Shown here: positions 1 through 9,172 of the stretch, piece after piece
Layout of the letters: the number at the start of each line of letters is the position of its first letter
How positions within the stretch are numbered: the first letter of the stretch is position 1
Assembly: GCA_017521605.1 (NCBI GenBank)
Contig: JAFXCD010000028.1
Coordinates: forward strand, 1-64,000
Source: Lachnospiraceae bacterium
GTDB lineage: Bacteria; Bacillota; Clostridia; Lachnospirales; Lachnospiraceae
Direction: 5' to 3'
DNA length: 64,000 nucleotides
The notes under the pieces: generated by a model
Told to the model about the DNA's origin: nothing
The model's input: the letters and a program-made list of their open reading frames with translations, nothing else
Databases searched by the model: none
Position numbers and translations under genes: made by a program

Positions 1-518
1 ATTCTGTAAGCTTCTGCAGCCTTGATGTTTCTTGCAGTGTAAATCATCTGCTTAGCCATACCTGCGCCTACCAGACGAGCAAGTCTCTGGGTACCGCCGA
101 AACCGGGGGTAATACCAAGGCCTACTTCAGGCTGACCGAATACTGCGTTGTCAGAACAGATTCTGATATCACAGCTCATAGCGATTTCACATCCGCCACC
201 CAAAGCGAAGCCGTTGATTGCTGCAATTACGGGGATGGGGAATACTTCCAACTTACGGAAAACGTCGTTACCCTTCTTACCGAAAGCTTCGCCTTCTGCC
301 TTAGTAAGGGTGCTCATTTCTCCGATATCTGCACCTGCTACGAAGGATTTTGCGCCTGCACCTGTTAAAACAAGGCATCTTACTTCATCAAGGTTTACAG
401 CATCCAAAGTCTTGTCAAGTTCTTCCAGAACCTGAGAGTTCAGTGCGTTCAGTGCCTTCTCACGATTGATGGTAACCACTGCGTACTGACCTTTTTGTTC
501 GTACAAAATGTAATCCAT
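1..518 (-). CDS. crt: Enoyl-CoA hydratase/crotonase, C-terminus outside window
   Basis: Crotonase-fold enzyme, most likely 3-hydroxybutyryl-CoA dehydratase, which interconverts 3-hydroxybutyryl-CoA and crotonyl-CoA in cytoplasmic butyrate synthesis. About 172 N-terminal codons are present and the rest lies left of position 1. Visible family features are the oxyanion-hole segment SFVAGADIGEM, the GGGCEIAM stretch with the first catalytic Glu, and GQPEVGLGITPGFGGTQR with the second. The ATG at 518 follows GGAG-type Shine-Dalgarno (SD) bases. The gene sits 75 bp downstream of the thiolase gene on the same strand, the usual thl-crt order of clostridial butyrate operons. Narrower substrate assignment rests on this context. 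Confidence 0.93.
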   Translation of the reverse strand, partial: MDYILYEQKGQYAVVTINREKALNALNSQVLEELDKTLDAVNLDEVRCLVLTGAGAKSFVAGADIGEMSTLTKAEGEAFGKKGNDVFRKLEVFPIPVIAAINGFALGGGCEIAMSCDIRICSDNAVFGQPEVGLGITPGFGGTQRLARLVGAGMAKQMIYTARNIKAAEAYR

Positions 519-544
519 TTTTATTTCTCCTTATTCATAACTCA

Positions 545-571
545 CTGCCGACATGGAAACCATTCCGGCAG
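545..571 (-). other. Intercistronic hairpin between thl and crt
   Basis: CTGCCG and CGGCAG (545-550 and 566-571) flank an inner CATGG/CCAT stem with an AAA loop. No T-run follows, so this is more likely an mRNA processing or stability element than a terminator. The role is inferred. Confidence 0.4.
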
Positions 572-593
572 GAGCAAAATTTACTATATAACT

Positions 594-1778
594 TTAGTCT
601 TCAATCTTAACGATGGTTGAGCAGCCCATACCACCACCGATACACAGGGTAGCAAGACCGGTCTTAGCGCCCTTAGCCTGCATCTCATGAAGCAGAGTAA
701 CAAGGATACGGCAACCGGAAGCACCTACAGGGTGACCAAGTGCGATAGCACCACCGTTAGGGTTAAGCTGCTTATCAACATCAATACCAAGGTCGCGACC
801 TACAGCGATTGACTGAGCTGCGAAAGCTTCGTTTGCTTCGATGATATCGAAGTCTTCAATCTTCATACCGGTCTTCTCCATAACCTTTCTGGTAGAGTAA
901 ACAGGACCGATACCCATAACTTCAGGACGGCAACCTGCAAGAGCACCAGCTACGAAAGTAGCCATAGGCTTAACGCCAAGTTCCTTAGCCTTTTCTTCGC
1001 TCATAACAACGATTGCTGCTGCACCGTCGTTGATACCGGAAGCGTTACCTGCAGTTACATACTTATCCTTGTTGATAGGACGAAGCTTTGCAAGACCTTC
1101 CATGGTAGAACCGGGACGAGGACCTTCATCAACCTTGAATTCAACCATTTCTTTTTTCTTCTTAACCATTACAGGTACGATTTCTGCATCAAAAGCACCT
1201 GAAGCCTGAGCTGCTTCTGCCTTCTGCTGACTCTTTAATGCAAAAGCATCCAATTCTTCACGGGTAATACCCCATTCATCACAGATATTGTCTGCTGTCT
1301 GAATCATATGATAGTTGTTGAATGCATCCCAAAGTGCATCATTTACCATGGTATCTACTAAAGTACCATTGTTCATTCTATAACCGAAACGAGCCTGAGG
1401 CATAGCATAAGGAGCCATTGACATGTTCTCCATACCACCTGCTACTACGATGTCAGCGTCACCGGCCATAATCATCTGTGCAGCCTGATTTACACAGTTA
1501 AGACCCGAACCACATACAACGTTCATGGTAACTGCGGGTACTTCAATAGGAAGACCAGCCTTGATAGATGCCTGACGAGCTACGTTCTGACCCTGACCGG
1601 CCTGGATTACACAACCCATGTATACCTGGTCAACCTGCTCAGGTGCAACACCTGCCCTGTTTAAAGCTTCTTTGATAACGATAGCGCCCAACTCTGCTGC
1701 TGGAACTGCGCTAAGAGAACCACCCATGGTTCCAATTGCGGTACGGCAAGCACCTGCTAAAACTACTTTCTTTGCCAT
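594..1778 (-). CDS. thl: Acetyl-CoA acetyltransferase (thiolase)
   Basis: Condenses two acetyl-CoA to acetoacetyl-CoA, the first step of butyrate synthesis (reversible). The 394-residue product has normal thiolase length. The acyl-accepting Cys89 lies in NVVCGSGLN, the catalytic His in [10 protein letters not shown] near residue 350, and the second Cys in [11 protein letters not shown] near 380. The ATG at 1778 is preferred over an in-frame TTG five codons upstream, because the GGAGG there is the ribosome binding site. A sigma-A-type promoter lies upstream at 1901-1929 and crt follows downstream. All catalytic residues are present. Confidence 0.97.
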   Translation of the reverse strand: MAKKVVLAGACRTAIGTMGGSLSAVPAAELGAIVIKEALNRAGVAPEQVDQVYMGCVIQAGQGQNVARQASIKAGLPIEVPAVTMNVVCGSGLNCVNQAAQMIMAGDADIVVAGGMENMSMAPYAMPQARFGYRMNNGTLVDTMVNDALWDAFNNYHMIQTADNICDEWGITREELDAFALKSQQKAEAAQASGAFDAEIVPVMVKKKKEMVEFKVDEGPRPGSTMEGLAKLRPINKDKYVTAGNASGINDGAAAIVVMSEEKAKELGVKPMATFVAGALAGCRPEVMGIGPVYSTRKVMEKTGMKIEDFDIIEANEAFAAQSIAVGRDLGIDVDKQLNPNGGAIALGHPVGASGCRILVTLLHEMQAKGAKTGLATLCIGGGMGCSTIVKIED

Positions 1779-1900
1779 TTTCGTTTCCTCCAACCTTTTA
1801 ATTGAAAATAATTAGTGACATGTATTTTCACACTAAATAGCAGTGTTACAAATCATGCTTTGCAATGATTGTTATTTTTTTATCATTTGCATTTGAAGTT

Positions 1901-1929
1901 ATTGTAACATAGGCTTAAAGCTTTTGCAA
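1901..1929 (-). promoter_or_regulatory. Sigma-A-type promoter for thl-crt
   Basis: Read on the minus strand: TTGCAA (1924-1929), a 17-bp spacer, then TACAAT (1901-1906). This leaves a leader of roughly 115 nt before the thl start codon. Confidence 0.6.
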
Positions 1930-1989
1930 CGACTTTTGCAGAAATTTGACAAAAAAATAACAGAGTATCCAAAAACCCAAAGTGATACC

Positions 1990-2843
1990 TTAAATTTCCT
2001 TCCTTCCAATGGACTGTGCAACCACAATTATCACCTGCAATATCTGAAAATCATATATTTTTCCCAAGTATGCACTATTCATATCAAAACTACTCCAAAC
2101 CATAACCAGTCCCACCAGTAGTATTACATTCCAGACAATATGATACCCCCAAAACAGCTTACCCTTCGATTCACTCTTATGCTTACTTAATTCCAGATAC
2201 TTCACCACAAAACGAAACTGTACACATAAGAAGCTTAAGGACAAAGCAATCCACAATTTTGTTAATCCTTCACCAACAGGAAGTTGCCTTGTCCTTTTTG
2301 ACAATATCAAAACCGCTTCCATAAAAAACACATACACTCCAGCCAAAATCGAAAGTATACTTAATACATTCCACGATATCTTTATAGCCGGTCGTTCATC
2401 CCTGGTTATTTCTGCATTGCTCCATAAGACACATTCCTCTTCAAACAGTTTTTTTCCAAACCACTGTATGACTATCATTCCTACTAAAAAACGTGATATA
2501 TCAAATAAAACCTGAGTTCATCGTCCGATAAGCTAAAACCACTCATGATTAAAGTCCGTAATAGACGACCTATAGTTACCAAGGTCCAAAAACCTGTATA
2601 CAGCAATCCCAACCACTTCTTCACAGCATTATTTTGCTGATACATTCTGAACAACTGCAGTCCTAACCGAAACAGTGTACATAAAAAGCTGCCACCAAAG
2701 CATGCCCAAAAGCTAAATTTCACACCACCTATAAGAGCTTCATTTTCAGCCTGTGCATTTAGCACAATAAGGGTTATCGGGGTTAATGTCAAAAAAATAT
2801 ATTACGCCGACATCTTATCAACAATGGAAAAACTCCTTTTCAT
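1990..2843 (-). pseudogene. Decayed multi-pass membrane protein gene
   Basis: Three in-line pieces read as one hydrophobic protein of about 280 residues. It begins at ATG 2843 with an AGGAGT ribosome binding site (MKRSFSIVDKMSA), then meets an in-frame TAA. The same frame resumes as ...LTLTPITLIVLNA and runs to a TAG inside a T6 run near 2484. Adding one T there restores the frame from LIYHVF into LVGMIVIQWFGKKL and on to the final stop at 1990. The pieces contain about six membrane-like segments. A nonsense codon plus a homopolymer frameshift argues for a dead gene rather than one sequencing error. The family was not recognised. Confidence 0.6.
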
Positions 2844-2872
2844 GGGTACTCCTTTCATTCACACAATATATA

Positions 2873-2904
2873 CAAAAAACTCCGCCTGCATACCGCAAGC
2901 GGAA
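2873..2904 (-). terminator. Rho-independent terminator of the MCP-like gene
   Basis: On the minus strand CCGCTTGC pairs with GCAGGCGG (one G-T wobble) across a 5-nt loop, followed by TTTTTTG. It lies about 35 bp after the stop at 2940. Confidence 0.8.
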
Positions 2905-2939
2905 TTTCTACGTCACTATAAATAATCCCGGTATATAAC

Positions 2940-3770
2940 TTACAACTGCTGTACGTAATCATCAATTACCTTCACGTTTGCATTTAAGTTCTGCATGGTT
3001 GCCGCAATTTCTTCCAAGGAAGCTGCCTGTTGCATAAAGGTATCTGTTGTCTCCTTGGACCTTTCACTAATGTTGTTCAGCTGCACCTCAATACTGCCCA
3101 GCATATCCCCGATTTCCTTGGCAGACTGGGTGGTACTGGATGACAGACGCTCGATTTCCTTTGCCACTACAGAGAATCCACGTCCGGCCGCACCGGCTCT
3201 TGCAGATTCGATAGAAGCATTCAAACCTAAAATCTTGGTAGAATTACTTAGCTTATTAATGGCTGTCAGGATATGATTCATCTTCTGGGTTTCTTCCAGT
3301 AATGCACCCATCAAGCGGTATACCTCATGATTGTTTTCGGAGGATTTCTGTACTCCCTCTGCAATCTCGTTCACCGCCGCAGTTACCTGTTCGATTTCAT
3401 CGGACAGATTAGTAATAGCTTCCTTAGAATTCTTGATAACCGTAATACTTTTGGCAATCATCAGACATCCTACTACTCTGCCGTTTTCCTTCAAAGGAAT
3501 AGCATAGGACTTAAAGGGAATACCATATACCTTTTCAGACACCTCGCGTACTATTCTTTCGCCCGATTTCATAACCAACGATGGTGTATTCCCATCCGGA
3601 AAGGGTACACCCAGGTTACATTTCACCGGCAATTCTGCACAGGGCTGATTATAAATAAATGTCTCTCTATTGGTGATAGCCACGGACACAGGCTCCTCTA
3701 TAAACATGGGTATGTACGGTGCCATTTCTACAAATTGTTGCAATACCTTGCTTTCATTTGAAATATCCAT
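2940..3770 (-). CDS. Soluble methyl-accepting chemotaxis-like protein
   Basis: A 276-residue protein with no membrane segment or signal peptide. Residues 1-110 look like a small PAS-like sensor (PCAELPVKCNLGVPF, SYAIPLKENGRVVGCLMIAKS). Residues from about 115 form a coiled-coil signalling domain with the receptor hairpin-tip region ILGLNASIESARAGAAGRGFSVVAKEIERLS. The canonical tip Glu is changed to AG-A-AGRG, as in other short cytoplasmic receptors. It presumably feeds a CheA/CheW complex, but no chemotaxis genes are nearby. ATG at 3770 follows AGGAGG. It is monocistronic with its own terminator. Alternative: a CheA-independent PAS-coiled-coil sensor. Confidence 0.85.
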   Translation of the reverse strand: MDISNESKVLQQFVEMAPYIPMFIEEPVSVAITNRETFIYNQPCAELPVKCNLGVPFPDGNTPSLVMKSGERIVREVSEKVYGIPFKSYAIPLKENGRVVGCLMIAKSITVIKNSKEAITNLSDEIEQVTAAVNEIAEGVQKSSENNHEVYRLMGALLEETQKMNHILTAINKLSNSTKILGLNASIESARAGAAGRGFSVVAKEIERLSSSTTQSAKEIGDMLGSIEVQLNNISERSKETTDTFMQQAASLEEIAATMQNLNANVKVIDDYVQQL

Positions 3771-3862
3771 CGAACTTCCTCCTACACATCTTAATCTTTA
3801 TTTAAGTATACCACATATCGACAAAAAAACAAAGTAAATTAACCTATTTTACACACTTTTTC

Positions 3863-6856
3863 TTACTTTTTTCGTGGGTCAATATGGTATATTTTTCCTT
3901 CTTCCAAACTCATAAAAGGTCCCGGTATCCGACCAAACATTGCACGGGTTCCGTAGAAGTCCGTTTCCACACCATCCTGACATCCCACAAGACCTACACC
4001 GGCAGGATTTTCCAAGTATCCATCCTCTTCTCCCGGGAAGCTTCTGAATTTCAACTTATCATCAGCTGCTCCAAAGCATACTGTATAATTTTCTGTATCT
4101 ACCCGGATATCAAACCAGCCCTGTTGTCCGTCTGCATCGAAGCCATAGAACTCCTGCCATCCCTGTAAATCCATAAGTGCTTCCGGTGCCGGATACATCA
4201 CTCTTAAGAATCCACCCGGCATCTTTACATAAAGGTTACCCTGGGCATCATTCTCTTTGGTAGGGAATTTGATGGCTGCTTCCTTACAGTCATAGAAAAT
4301 ATTGTTGTAAATACAAGCTTCTCTGGACGTTCCACCACGCTTATTCCGATCGATTCTGAATGCCACCGGCTTCGCGAAATAGCCTGCACTACGGCAATTA
4401 CCAATCAGATTATTTACTATATGTAAACGGTCTGTGCCTTCACCATATACTGCATAGCCGTTTACCACATTATGCTCTTCCATCTTATACCAGCCTGAAG
4501 AACCGGGCTCTGCCGGCACCTGTGCAGGGTCAAAGCGTCCTTCAATATTCCAGAAAATATTATTATCAATCAGGTTTATACCATCCCTGCTGCATTCGAT
4601 AAAAATCGCTTCTCTTTGTTCAATACCGTCCAAAAACAAATTGCCTGTAATACGGTTATTTTCATTACCGCAATCCAGCCACAAATGGTCTGCTCTGAAG
4701 GTCTTTTCAAAAATATTACGACGAATCAGACTGTCTATGGTGTTATGCGTCTTAATGGCACCTGCCTCCCAGGACAGCTCCATCTTCTGCCAGCCGGTAC
4801 CGCTAATCAGATTGTCTTCAATCAACAGATGGGTAGCAAACATGCCCGCAATGCCACACACACCCACATCCCGGATTGCGCAACCACGGATTATGGTATA
4901 TCCCAAAGGCACAGAAGGGTCGAACGTGTGGTGCCAGCATTCATTGCCGATATCAATACCCACACCATTGGACCAGTCAATCTTACAATTTTCTATAATC
5001 CAGTGATGTCCTCTATAGCAGGAAATAGCACCTCTCTGTGGTACAGGTGCTCCCGTAGCCGCGTGTGCACAGGTTAATCCTTTCACCTTAACATAGGACA
5101 GGAATGGTTTTGCAGGTGCGAAGCACTGTTCTCTTACTGTCAGCTCTATACAATGGTCTGCTGGATTTGCATCTCCTGCCAGTCTGAAATGTACAGTCTG
5201 TCCATTGGCTTCTACCCAGTAAGAACCAGGAGTCTTGGCTATCTGGTTATACAAAGCCACCTGCTGTAAAGGCTTACCATCACAGAACACCATACCTCTG
5301 CGATTCAAATAAGTAGTCATATCTGTTTTATCATATTCAATAAACAATCTGTCATGCAAAATATTCACGGCGCAGAAAGGATTGTACCCCTTAAACATCT
5401 CCGGATTCAGCTTTATTTCCCAGATTTTTATATCGGCGGCGTCCTGTGCCGGTACTCCCCAGCCCAGACTCCAGCCTTCACTGGGAGCAAACTCCTCAAC
5501 GATTTCAGAAGCCTTGATAACAACCTCTCCGTCACCATATGCCTCATAGCTTACCATTTTGTCCGGACCTTCTCCGCCAAAAGCAGGTTGTACACACTCT
5601 CTGTATACACCTCCATGAATCAGCACTCTTTCTCCGGCCTTTACCACATTGGCTGCAGCCTGAATAGTAGCAAAAGGTTTCTCTGCACTACCGATATTTT
5701 CATCTGAAGCTCCTGCCGCAGAAGGATTTACATGATATTCCTTTGTAAATTCCGTTTCCTTTTCCCAGAAATCAAAACATTCTCCCTCGGGCAATCTTTC
5801 CTCCGTGTCACCCTCCATCTGACCGGGAATACGTGCTACTGCATAATATGCTTCCTTCTTCTTATAACCTTCTCCAAACAAAAGAGGATAACTCTTTTCT
5901 CTACGGAAGCCTGTAAGCCAGCTCTCATCATCCTTCATCCCCCAGATAGTTACATTGGTTATATTAGCCTTACCTTCTTTCTTAGCCTTTACCAGCATCC
6001 GAAACAGCATACCATAGGTAAATGCCAGGCTCTTCATACCACTTTTGGAAGGATCGGTGGCATGAATATCCAGCTCTGTCAAATGTACCTCCAGCCCCAG
6101 TCCTCCATATGTGTGCAAGGCTTTTTCAAATTCCCACATATTGAAATCCTTCTGTACCAAATGAGCCTGCATACCCATACCATCGATTAAGCCTTCTTCC
6201 AGCAAAGGCTTCAAAATCAGGTCACAGATATTATCTCTCTTAAAAGGCATAAAAGTATTGTAATCATTATAAAACAGCTTTACATCCTTATCTGCATACT
6301 TTCTGGCAAAGCGGAAGGCATACTTGATAAAGTCCGTTCCCACGGTCTGATACCAGGGTGAACGCTTTCTCCAGCAATCAGGTTCGTTTTCTTCCATGGC
6401 TTCATTTACCACATCCCAGGCATAAATCACACCGGGATACTCTGTCTGGACAAACCCAAGTACTCCCTTTATATACGCTTCCATACGGGCCAGCATGGTT
6501 TCTTTGTCTGCAAAAGGAGCATTCATATCTTTGCTGTAATCCTTCTTAAAAAACCAAAATGGGGTCTGATTATGCCATACGAGAGTATGTCCTCTCAAAC
6601 CGATACCATTCTCCTTAGCAAATTCCAGATAAGGTCTTGCCTTCTCAAAGGTCAATGCCGGACACAGATCATACTTCTGAGGATTTTCTGTATTTTCCTT
6701 TTCATCCAGAAAATACATGGGCTTCATATCATTTTCACAAGTAAAACTGCTATAATGCTTTTTTAACTCCTGCTTTGCTTTTGCTGAACCTATATTCTTA
6801 TACGAAACTGAGGTTCCGATTTTGAAATAGGGCTCATATACCTTCTTTAAACTCAT
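3863..6856 (-). CDS. Bifunctional GH10 xylanase - GH120-like beta-xylosidase, cytoplasmic
   Basis: Two glycosidase modules in one 997-residue chain. Residues 5-345 are a GH10 barrel: RGHTLVWHNQTP, acid/base Glu152 in WDVVNEAM, nucleophile Glu261 in HLTELDIHA. Residues about 372-990 resemble GH120 beta-xylosidases (right-handed parallel beta-helix plus beta-sandwich): YHVNPSA start, GGVYRECVQPAFGG, KGLTCAHAATGAP, and the helix motifs LWLDCG (Asp728) and IFIECSRDG (Glu754). The last two correspond to the Asp/Glu catalytic pair of that family. There is no signal peptide, so it likely trims imported xylo-oligosaccharides in the cytoplasm. ATG 6856 follows GGAGG with 8-nt spacing. The GH10 call is firm; the GH120 call is from remembered family motifs. 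Confidence 0.88.
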   Translation of the reverse strand: MSLKKVYEPYFKIGTSVSYKNIGSAKAKQELKKHYSSFTCENDMKPMYFLDEKENTENPQKYDLCPALTFEKARPYLEFAKENGIGLRGHTLVWHNQTPFWFFKKDYSKDMNAPFADKETMLARMEAYIKGVLGFVQTEYPGVIYAWDVVNEAMEENEPDCWRKRSPWYQTVGTDFIKYAFRFARKYADKDVKLFYNDYNTFMPFKRDNICDLILKPLLEEGLIDGMGMQAHLVQKDFNMWEFEKALHTYGGLGLEVHLTELDIHATDPSKSGMKSLAFTYGMLFRMLVKAKKEGKANITNVTIWGMKDDESWLTGFRREKSYPLLFGEGYKKKEAYYAVARIPGQMEGDTEERLPEGECFDFWEKETEFTKEYHVNPSAAGASDENIGSAEKPFATIQAAANVVKAGERVLIHGGVYRECVQPAFGGEGPDKMVSYEAYGDGEVVIKASEIVEEFAPSEGWSLGWGVPAQDAADIKIWEIKLNPEMFKGYNPFCAVNILHDRLFIEYDKTDMTTYLNRRGMVFCDGKPLQQVALYNQIAKTPGSYWVEANGQTVHFRLAGDANPADHCIELTVREQCFAPAKPFLSYVKVKGLTCAHAATGAPVPQRGAISCYRGHHWIIENCKIDWSNGVGIDIGNECWHHTFDPSVPLGYTIIRGCAIRDVGVCGIAGMFATHLLIEDNLISGTGWQKMELSWEAGAIKTHNTIDSLIRRNIFEKTFRADHLWLDCGNENNRITGNLFLDGIEQREAIFIECSRDGINLIDNNIFWNIEGRFDPAQVPAEPGSSGWYKMEEHNVVNGYAVYGEGTDRLHIVNNLIGNCRSAGYFAKPVAFRIDRNKRGGTSREACIYNNIFYDCKEAAIKFPTKENDAQGNLYVKMPGGFLRVMYPAPEALMDLQGWQEFYGFDADGQQGWFDIRVDTENYTVCFGAADDKLKFRSFPGEEDGYLENPAGVGLVGCQDGVETDFYGTRAMFGRIPGPFMSLEEGKIYHIDPRKK

Positions 6857-6882
6857 TCATTATTCCTCCAATACACTATATT

Positions 6883-6910
6883 AAAAACCCGCACACTCAT
6901 GTGTGCGGGT
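6883..6910 (-). terminator. Rho-independent terminator after hpf
   Basis: On the minus strand ACCCGCACAC pairs with GTGTGCGGGT across a 4-nt loop, followed by TTTTT. It starts about 12 bp after the hpf stop. Confidence 0.88.
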
Positions 6911-6922
6911 TATCATCACACT

Positions 6923-7450
6923 TTATTCTTCCGGTTCAATCAAACCGTAAGTATCGCCTTTTCTCTTGTATACTACATTAACCTGATCTGTTTCTGCATT
7001 ACAGAATACATAGAAGCTGTGTCCCAAAAGTTCCATCTGGATGCAAGCATCTTCAGGATACATGGGTTTAATATCAAACTTCTTGGTTCGTACAATCTTA
7101 ATGTCGTCATCAGTATCCTCTACTGTTTCAATAAAGGCCTGACTAAAAGAACTTGCGCTTTGCTTCTTATCAACTATTTTCTTACGATACTTCTTCAACT
7201 GTCTTTCAATAACTTCTTCTACCAGATCAATAGATACATACATATCATTGCTTACCTGCTCTGAACGAATAATACTACCCTTCACCGGTATGGTTACCTC
7301 TATTTTCTGTCTCTCCTTTTCTACGCTTAATGTTACATGTACTTCCGTATCGGGATTAAAATACTTATCAAGCTTACTTAATTTGTCCTGTACAGCACCC
7401 TTTAAACCGGGTGTTAATTCGATGTTTTTTCCTACAATAATAAATTTCAT
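6923..7450 (-). CDS. hpf: Long-form ribosome hibernation promoting factor
   Basis: Binds the 30S decoding region and drives 100S ribosome dimer formation in stationary phase. The 175-residue length is the long Firmicute form. The N-terminal RaiA/YfiA fold (about residues 1-100: IIVGKNIELTPGLKGAVQDKLSKLDKYF) is followed by a linker and the C-terminal dimerisation domain (IVRTKKFDIKPMYPEDACIQMELLGHSFYVFCNAET). ATG 7450 is chosen over one 9 bp upstream because AAAGGG then has correct spacing. It has its own promoter at 7486-7514 and terminator at 6883-6910. Confidence 0.96.
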   Translation of the reverse strand: MKFIIVGKNIELTPGLKGAVQDKLSKLDKYFNPDTEVHVTLSVEKERQKIEVTIPVKGSIIRSEQVSNDMYVSIDLVEEVIERQLKKYRKKIVDKKQSASSFSQAFIETVEDTDDDIKIVRTKKFDIKPMYPEDACIQMELLGHSFYVFCNAETDQVNVVYKRKGDTYGLIEPEE

Positions 7451-7485
7451 GCAAATCATCCCTTTCAGTCTTTTATTGTAGATTC

Positions 7486-7514
7486 ATTATAGCATTTTTT
7501 AAATCATTTTGCAA
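7486..7514 (-). promoter_or_regulatory. Sigma-A-type promoter of hpf
   Basis: Minus-strand TTGCAA (7509-7514), 17-bp spacer, TATAAT (7486-7491), about 35 bp upstream of the hpf start. Confidence 0.75.
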
Positions 7515-7870
7515 CAATTTAACAATTTTTTTACATGTTTTTGACTATGAAAATGTCAACAGCTTTTCTGTTTTTTTTCACATATTTTCTAATTTTATGA
7601 GAACTATACAAAACAGACGTTCAAATGGTTACCATAATAATTCCACCTGATTTACATAAAAAACCTGTGGATAATGTGTATAACTTCGTGCATAAATCAA
7701 TTTTTATTGAAAATACGCTCTTTTCAATGTGGATAACTTTCTACTTATAAACATTAACCATTCTAACGTTTTTACGTAAACGTTTTCGCTTTTGTTAAAA
7801 ATGCACAAGCATAAGTTTGTCAATATCCTTTTTCATCAAAAAAAGATTTTAGACAATTTGTCTCAAAACT
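7515..7870. other. AT-rich intergenic region with three DnaA-box-like sites
   Basis: This 356-bp stretch has no credible gene. It holds two exact DnaA-box consensus 9-mers in the same orientation, TGTGGATAA at 7666-7674 and 7728-7736, plus a one-mismatch copy TGTGTATAA at 7675-7683 directly abutting the first. The surroundings are very AT-rich. dnaA, dnaN and rpmH are not adjacent, so a replication origin is not supported. DnaA titration or regulation is possible. Confidence 0.45.
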
Positions 7871-7904
7871 AAAAAGAGGACAATTCTGTTCAAATTGTCC
7901 TCTT
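7871..7904 (-). terminator. Rho-independent terminator of the first NlpC/P60 gene
   Basis: On the minus strand AAGAGGACAATT pairs with AATTGTCCTCTT (perfect 12-bp arms), followed by TTT. It begins a few bases after the stop at 7911. Confidence 0.88.
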
Positions 7905-7910
7905 GTGTTC

Positions 7911-9020
7911 TTAAAATATTCTTCTGATTGCCAATATCTTACGATATGTTGCATCCGACACCTTAATACCATCCTTTTCATTGGAAGCATGTACTATCAT
8001 ACCATCTCCGATATAAATTGCCACATGACCGGAATAACAAATCAAATCTCCCGGCTGAGCATTTTCCAATCCATCCACTGCGTAACCCAGCTTTCTCTGA
8101 GCTGCTGATGAATGAGGTAATGCCACACCATATGATTCATATATCTTCATGGTAAATCCGGAACAATCCACACCATTAGTTAAGCTGGTGCCACCCCAAG
8201 CATAAGGGTTACCCACAAACTGTACTGCATACTCTGCTACTGCAATACCTGACGCGTTTCCTTCTGAAGACACTACAACCGGCACTGTGTTCTGTGCATT
8301 CTTTGCGTTCTGCTGTGCCAAACGTCGACGCTCTTCTGCTTCCTTCTGCAGACGGGCTGCTTCTTCTTCTCTGGATTCTGCATACTTAAATTCTGTATAT
8401 ATGGTTATGAAATCTTTTGATATCCAACCAAAACCTTCTTCAATATCTACCTTAACCCATTCCTCGGTTTCTTCTGTGATTACCAATTCATCATCCAGTA
8501 CTACCATCCCTAATACAGCACCTTCTGCAGTCGCTTCACTCCGAACCAGCAATCGGTCTACACGAACCTTTGCCATACGGGTTCCTAATTCTTTAATCAA
8601 TTCCTCTGCTTCCTTACCGGTAGCACAGTACTCTGCTTTTACAAAACCGGTTACATTACCGGACTGTATTTCATACCAATCACCCTGCTTAGATAAAATG
8701 GTACCCGCTGAATCTTTATAAAGCTTACCAAGTACTTCACTCTCCTGATTAGGATTACTTCTAATGTTTATATAATCATGGGCTATGGAAATTGCAATAT
8801 TCTCGCAGGATTCTTCCCTCTCCCATTCCTTTTCCGTAATCATTTCTGTTTCATCCAGCTGCAATACTTCCAATGCAGAATCCTGGGTAAACATAATATT
8901 AATACCGCCTTCCGGAAGCACAGAGGATAAATTTGCCGCATCTGCCTGCAGACTGAAACTACTGCAAAAAAGCATCGCCGATAATGTAATTGTGGTTGCT
9001 TTTACAAATCCTTTCCTCAT
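7911..9020 (-). CDS. Secreted SH3-domain NlpC/P60 peptidoglycan endopeptidase
   Basis: Predicted gamma-D-glutamyl-diamino acid endopeptidase acting on cell-wall peptides. The N-terminal signal peptide (MRKGFVKATT... ending near SLQADA) is followed by two bacterial SH3 domains (about 70-130 and 145-205). A Glu/Arg-rich helical linker spans about 210-245, and the NlpC/P60 domain about 255-369. The catalytic triad is visible: Cys286 in DCSGF, His332 in GHVAIYIG, His344 in MIVHAS. ATG 9020 follows GGAGG. Promoter at 9064-9092. It is a paralogue of the gene at 35693-36775 with the same layout. Confidence 0.95.
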   Translation of the reverse strand: MRKGFVKATTITLSAMLFCSSFSLQADAANLSSVLPEGGINIMFTQDSALEVLQLDETEMITEKEWEREESCENIAISIAHDYINIRSNPNQESEVLGKLYKDSAGTILSKQGDWYEIQSGNVTGFVKAEYCATGKEAEELIKELGTRMAKVRVDRLLVRSEATAEGAVLGMVVLDDELVITEETEEWVKVDIEEGFGWISKDFITIYTEFKYAESREEEAARLQKEAEERRRLAQQNAKNAQNTVPVVVSSEGNASGIAVAEYAVQFVGNPYAWGGTSLTNGVDCSGFTMKIYESYGVALPHSSAAQRKLGYAVDGLENAQPGDLICYSGHVAIYIGDGMIVHASNEKDGIKVSDATYRKILAIRRIF

Positions 9021-9063
9021 AATTCCTCCAGAATTGTTACAATTTTGTTACACCTGTTAACTA

Positions 9064-9092
9064 CTATAGCATTGGAAACCGTTTTTGTCAAG
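9064..9092 (-). promoter_or_regulatory. Sigma-A-type promoter of the first NlpC/P60 gene
   Basis: Minus-strand TTGACA (9087-9092), 17-bp spacer, TATAGT (9064-9069), about 45 bp upstream of the start codon. Confidence 0.75.
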
Positions 9093-9107
9093 TTTTTCCA
9101 ATCAAGT

Positions 9108-9144
9108 AAAAGAGTGCGAAAACCATCGGTTTTACGCACTCTTT
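9108..9144 (-). terminator. Rho-independent terminator of trxB
   Basis: On the minus strand AAGAGTGCG pairs with CGCACTCTT, with an inner AAAACC/GGTTTT stem, then a T-rich tail. It lies about 30 bp after the trxB stop. Confidence 0.82.
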
Positions 9145-9172
9145 CGACTTTTTACAATCTATTAACACTTTG

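Noticed and set aside
7515-7870. AT-rich region with DnaA boxes as the chromosomal origin
   Set aside because: Only two exact boxes, no dnaA/dnaN/rpmH neighbours, and no clear unwinding element beyond general AT-richness.
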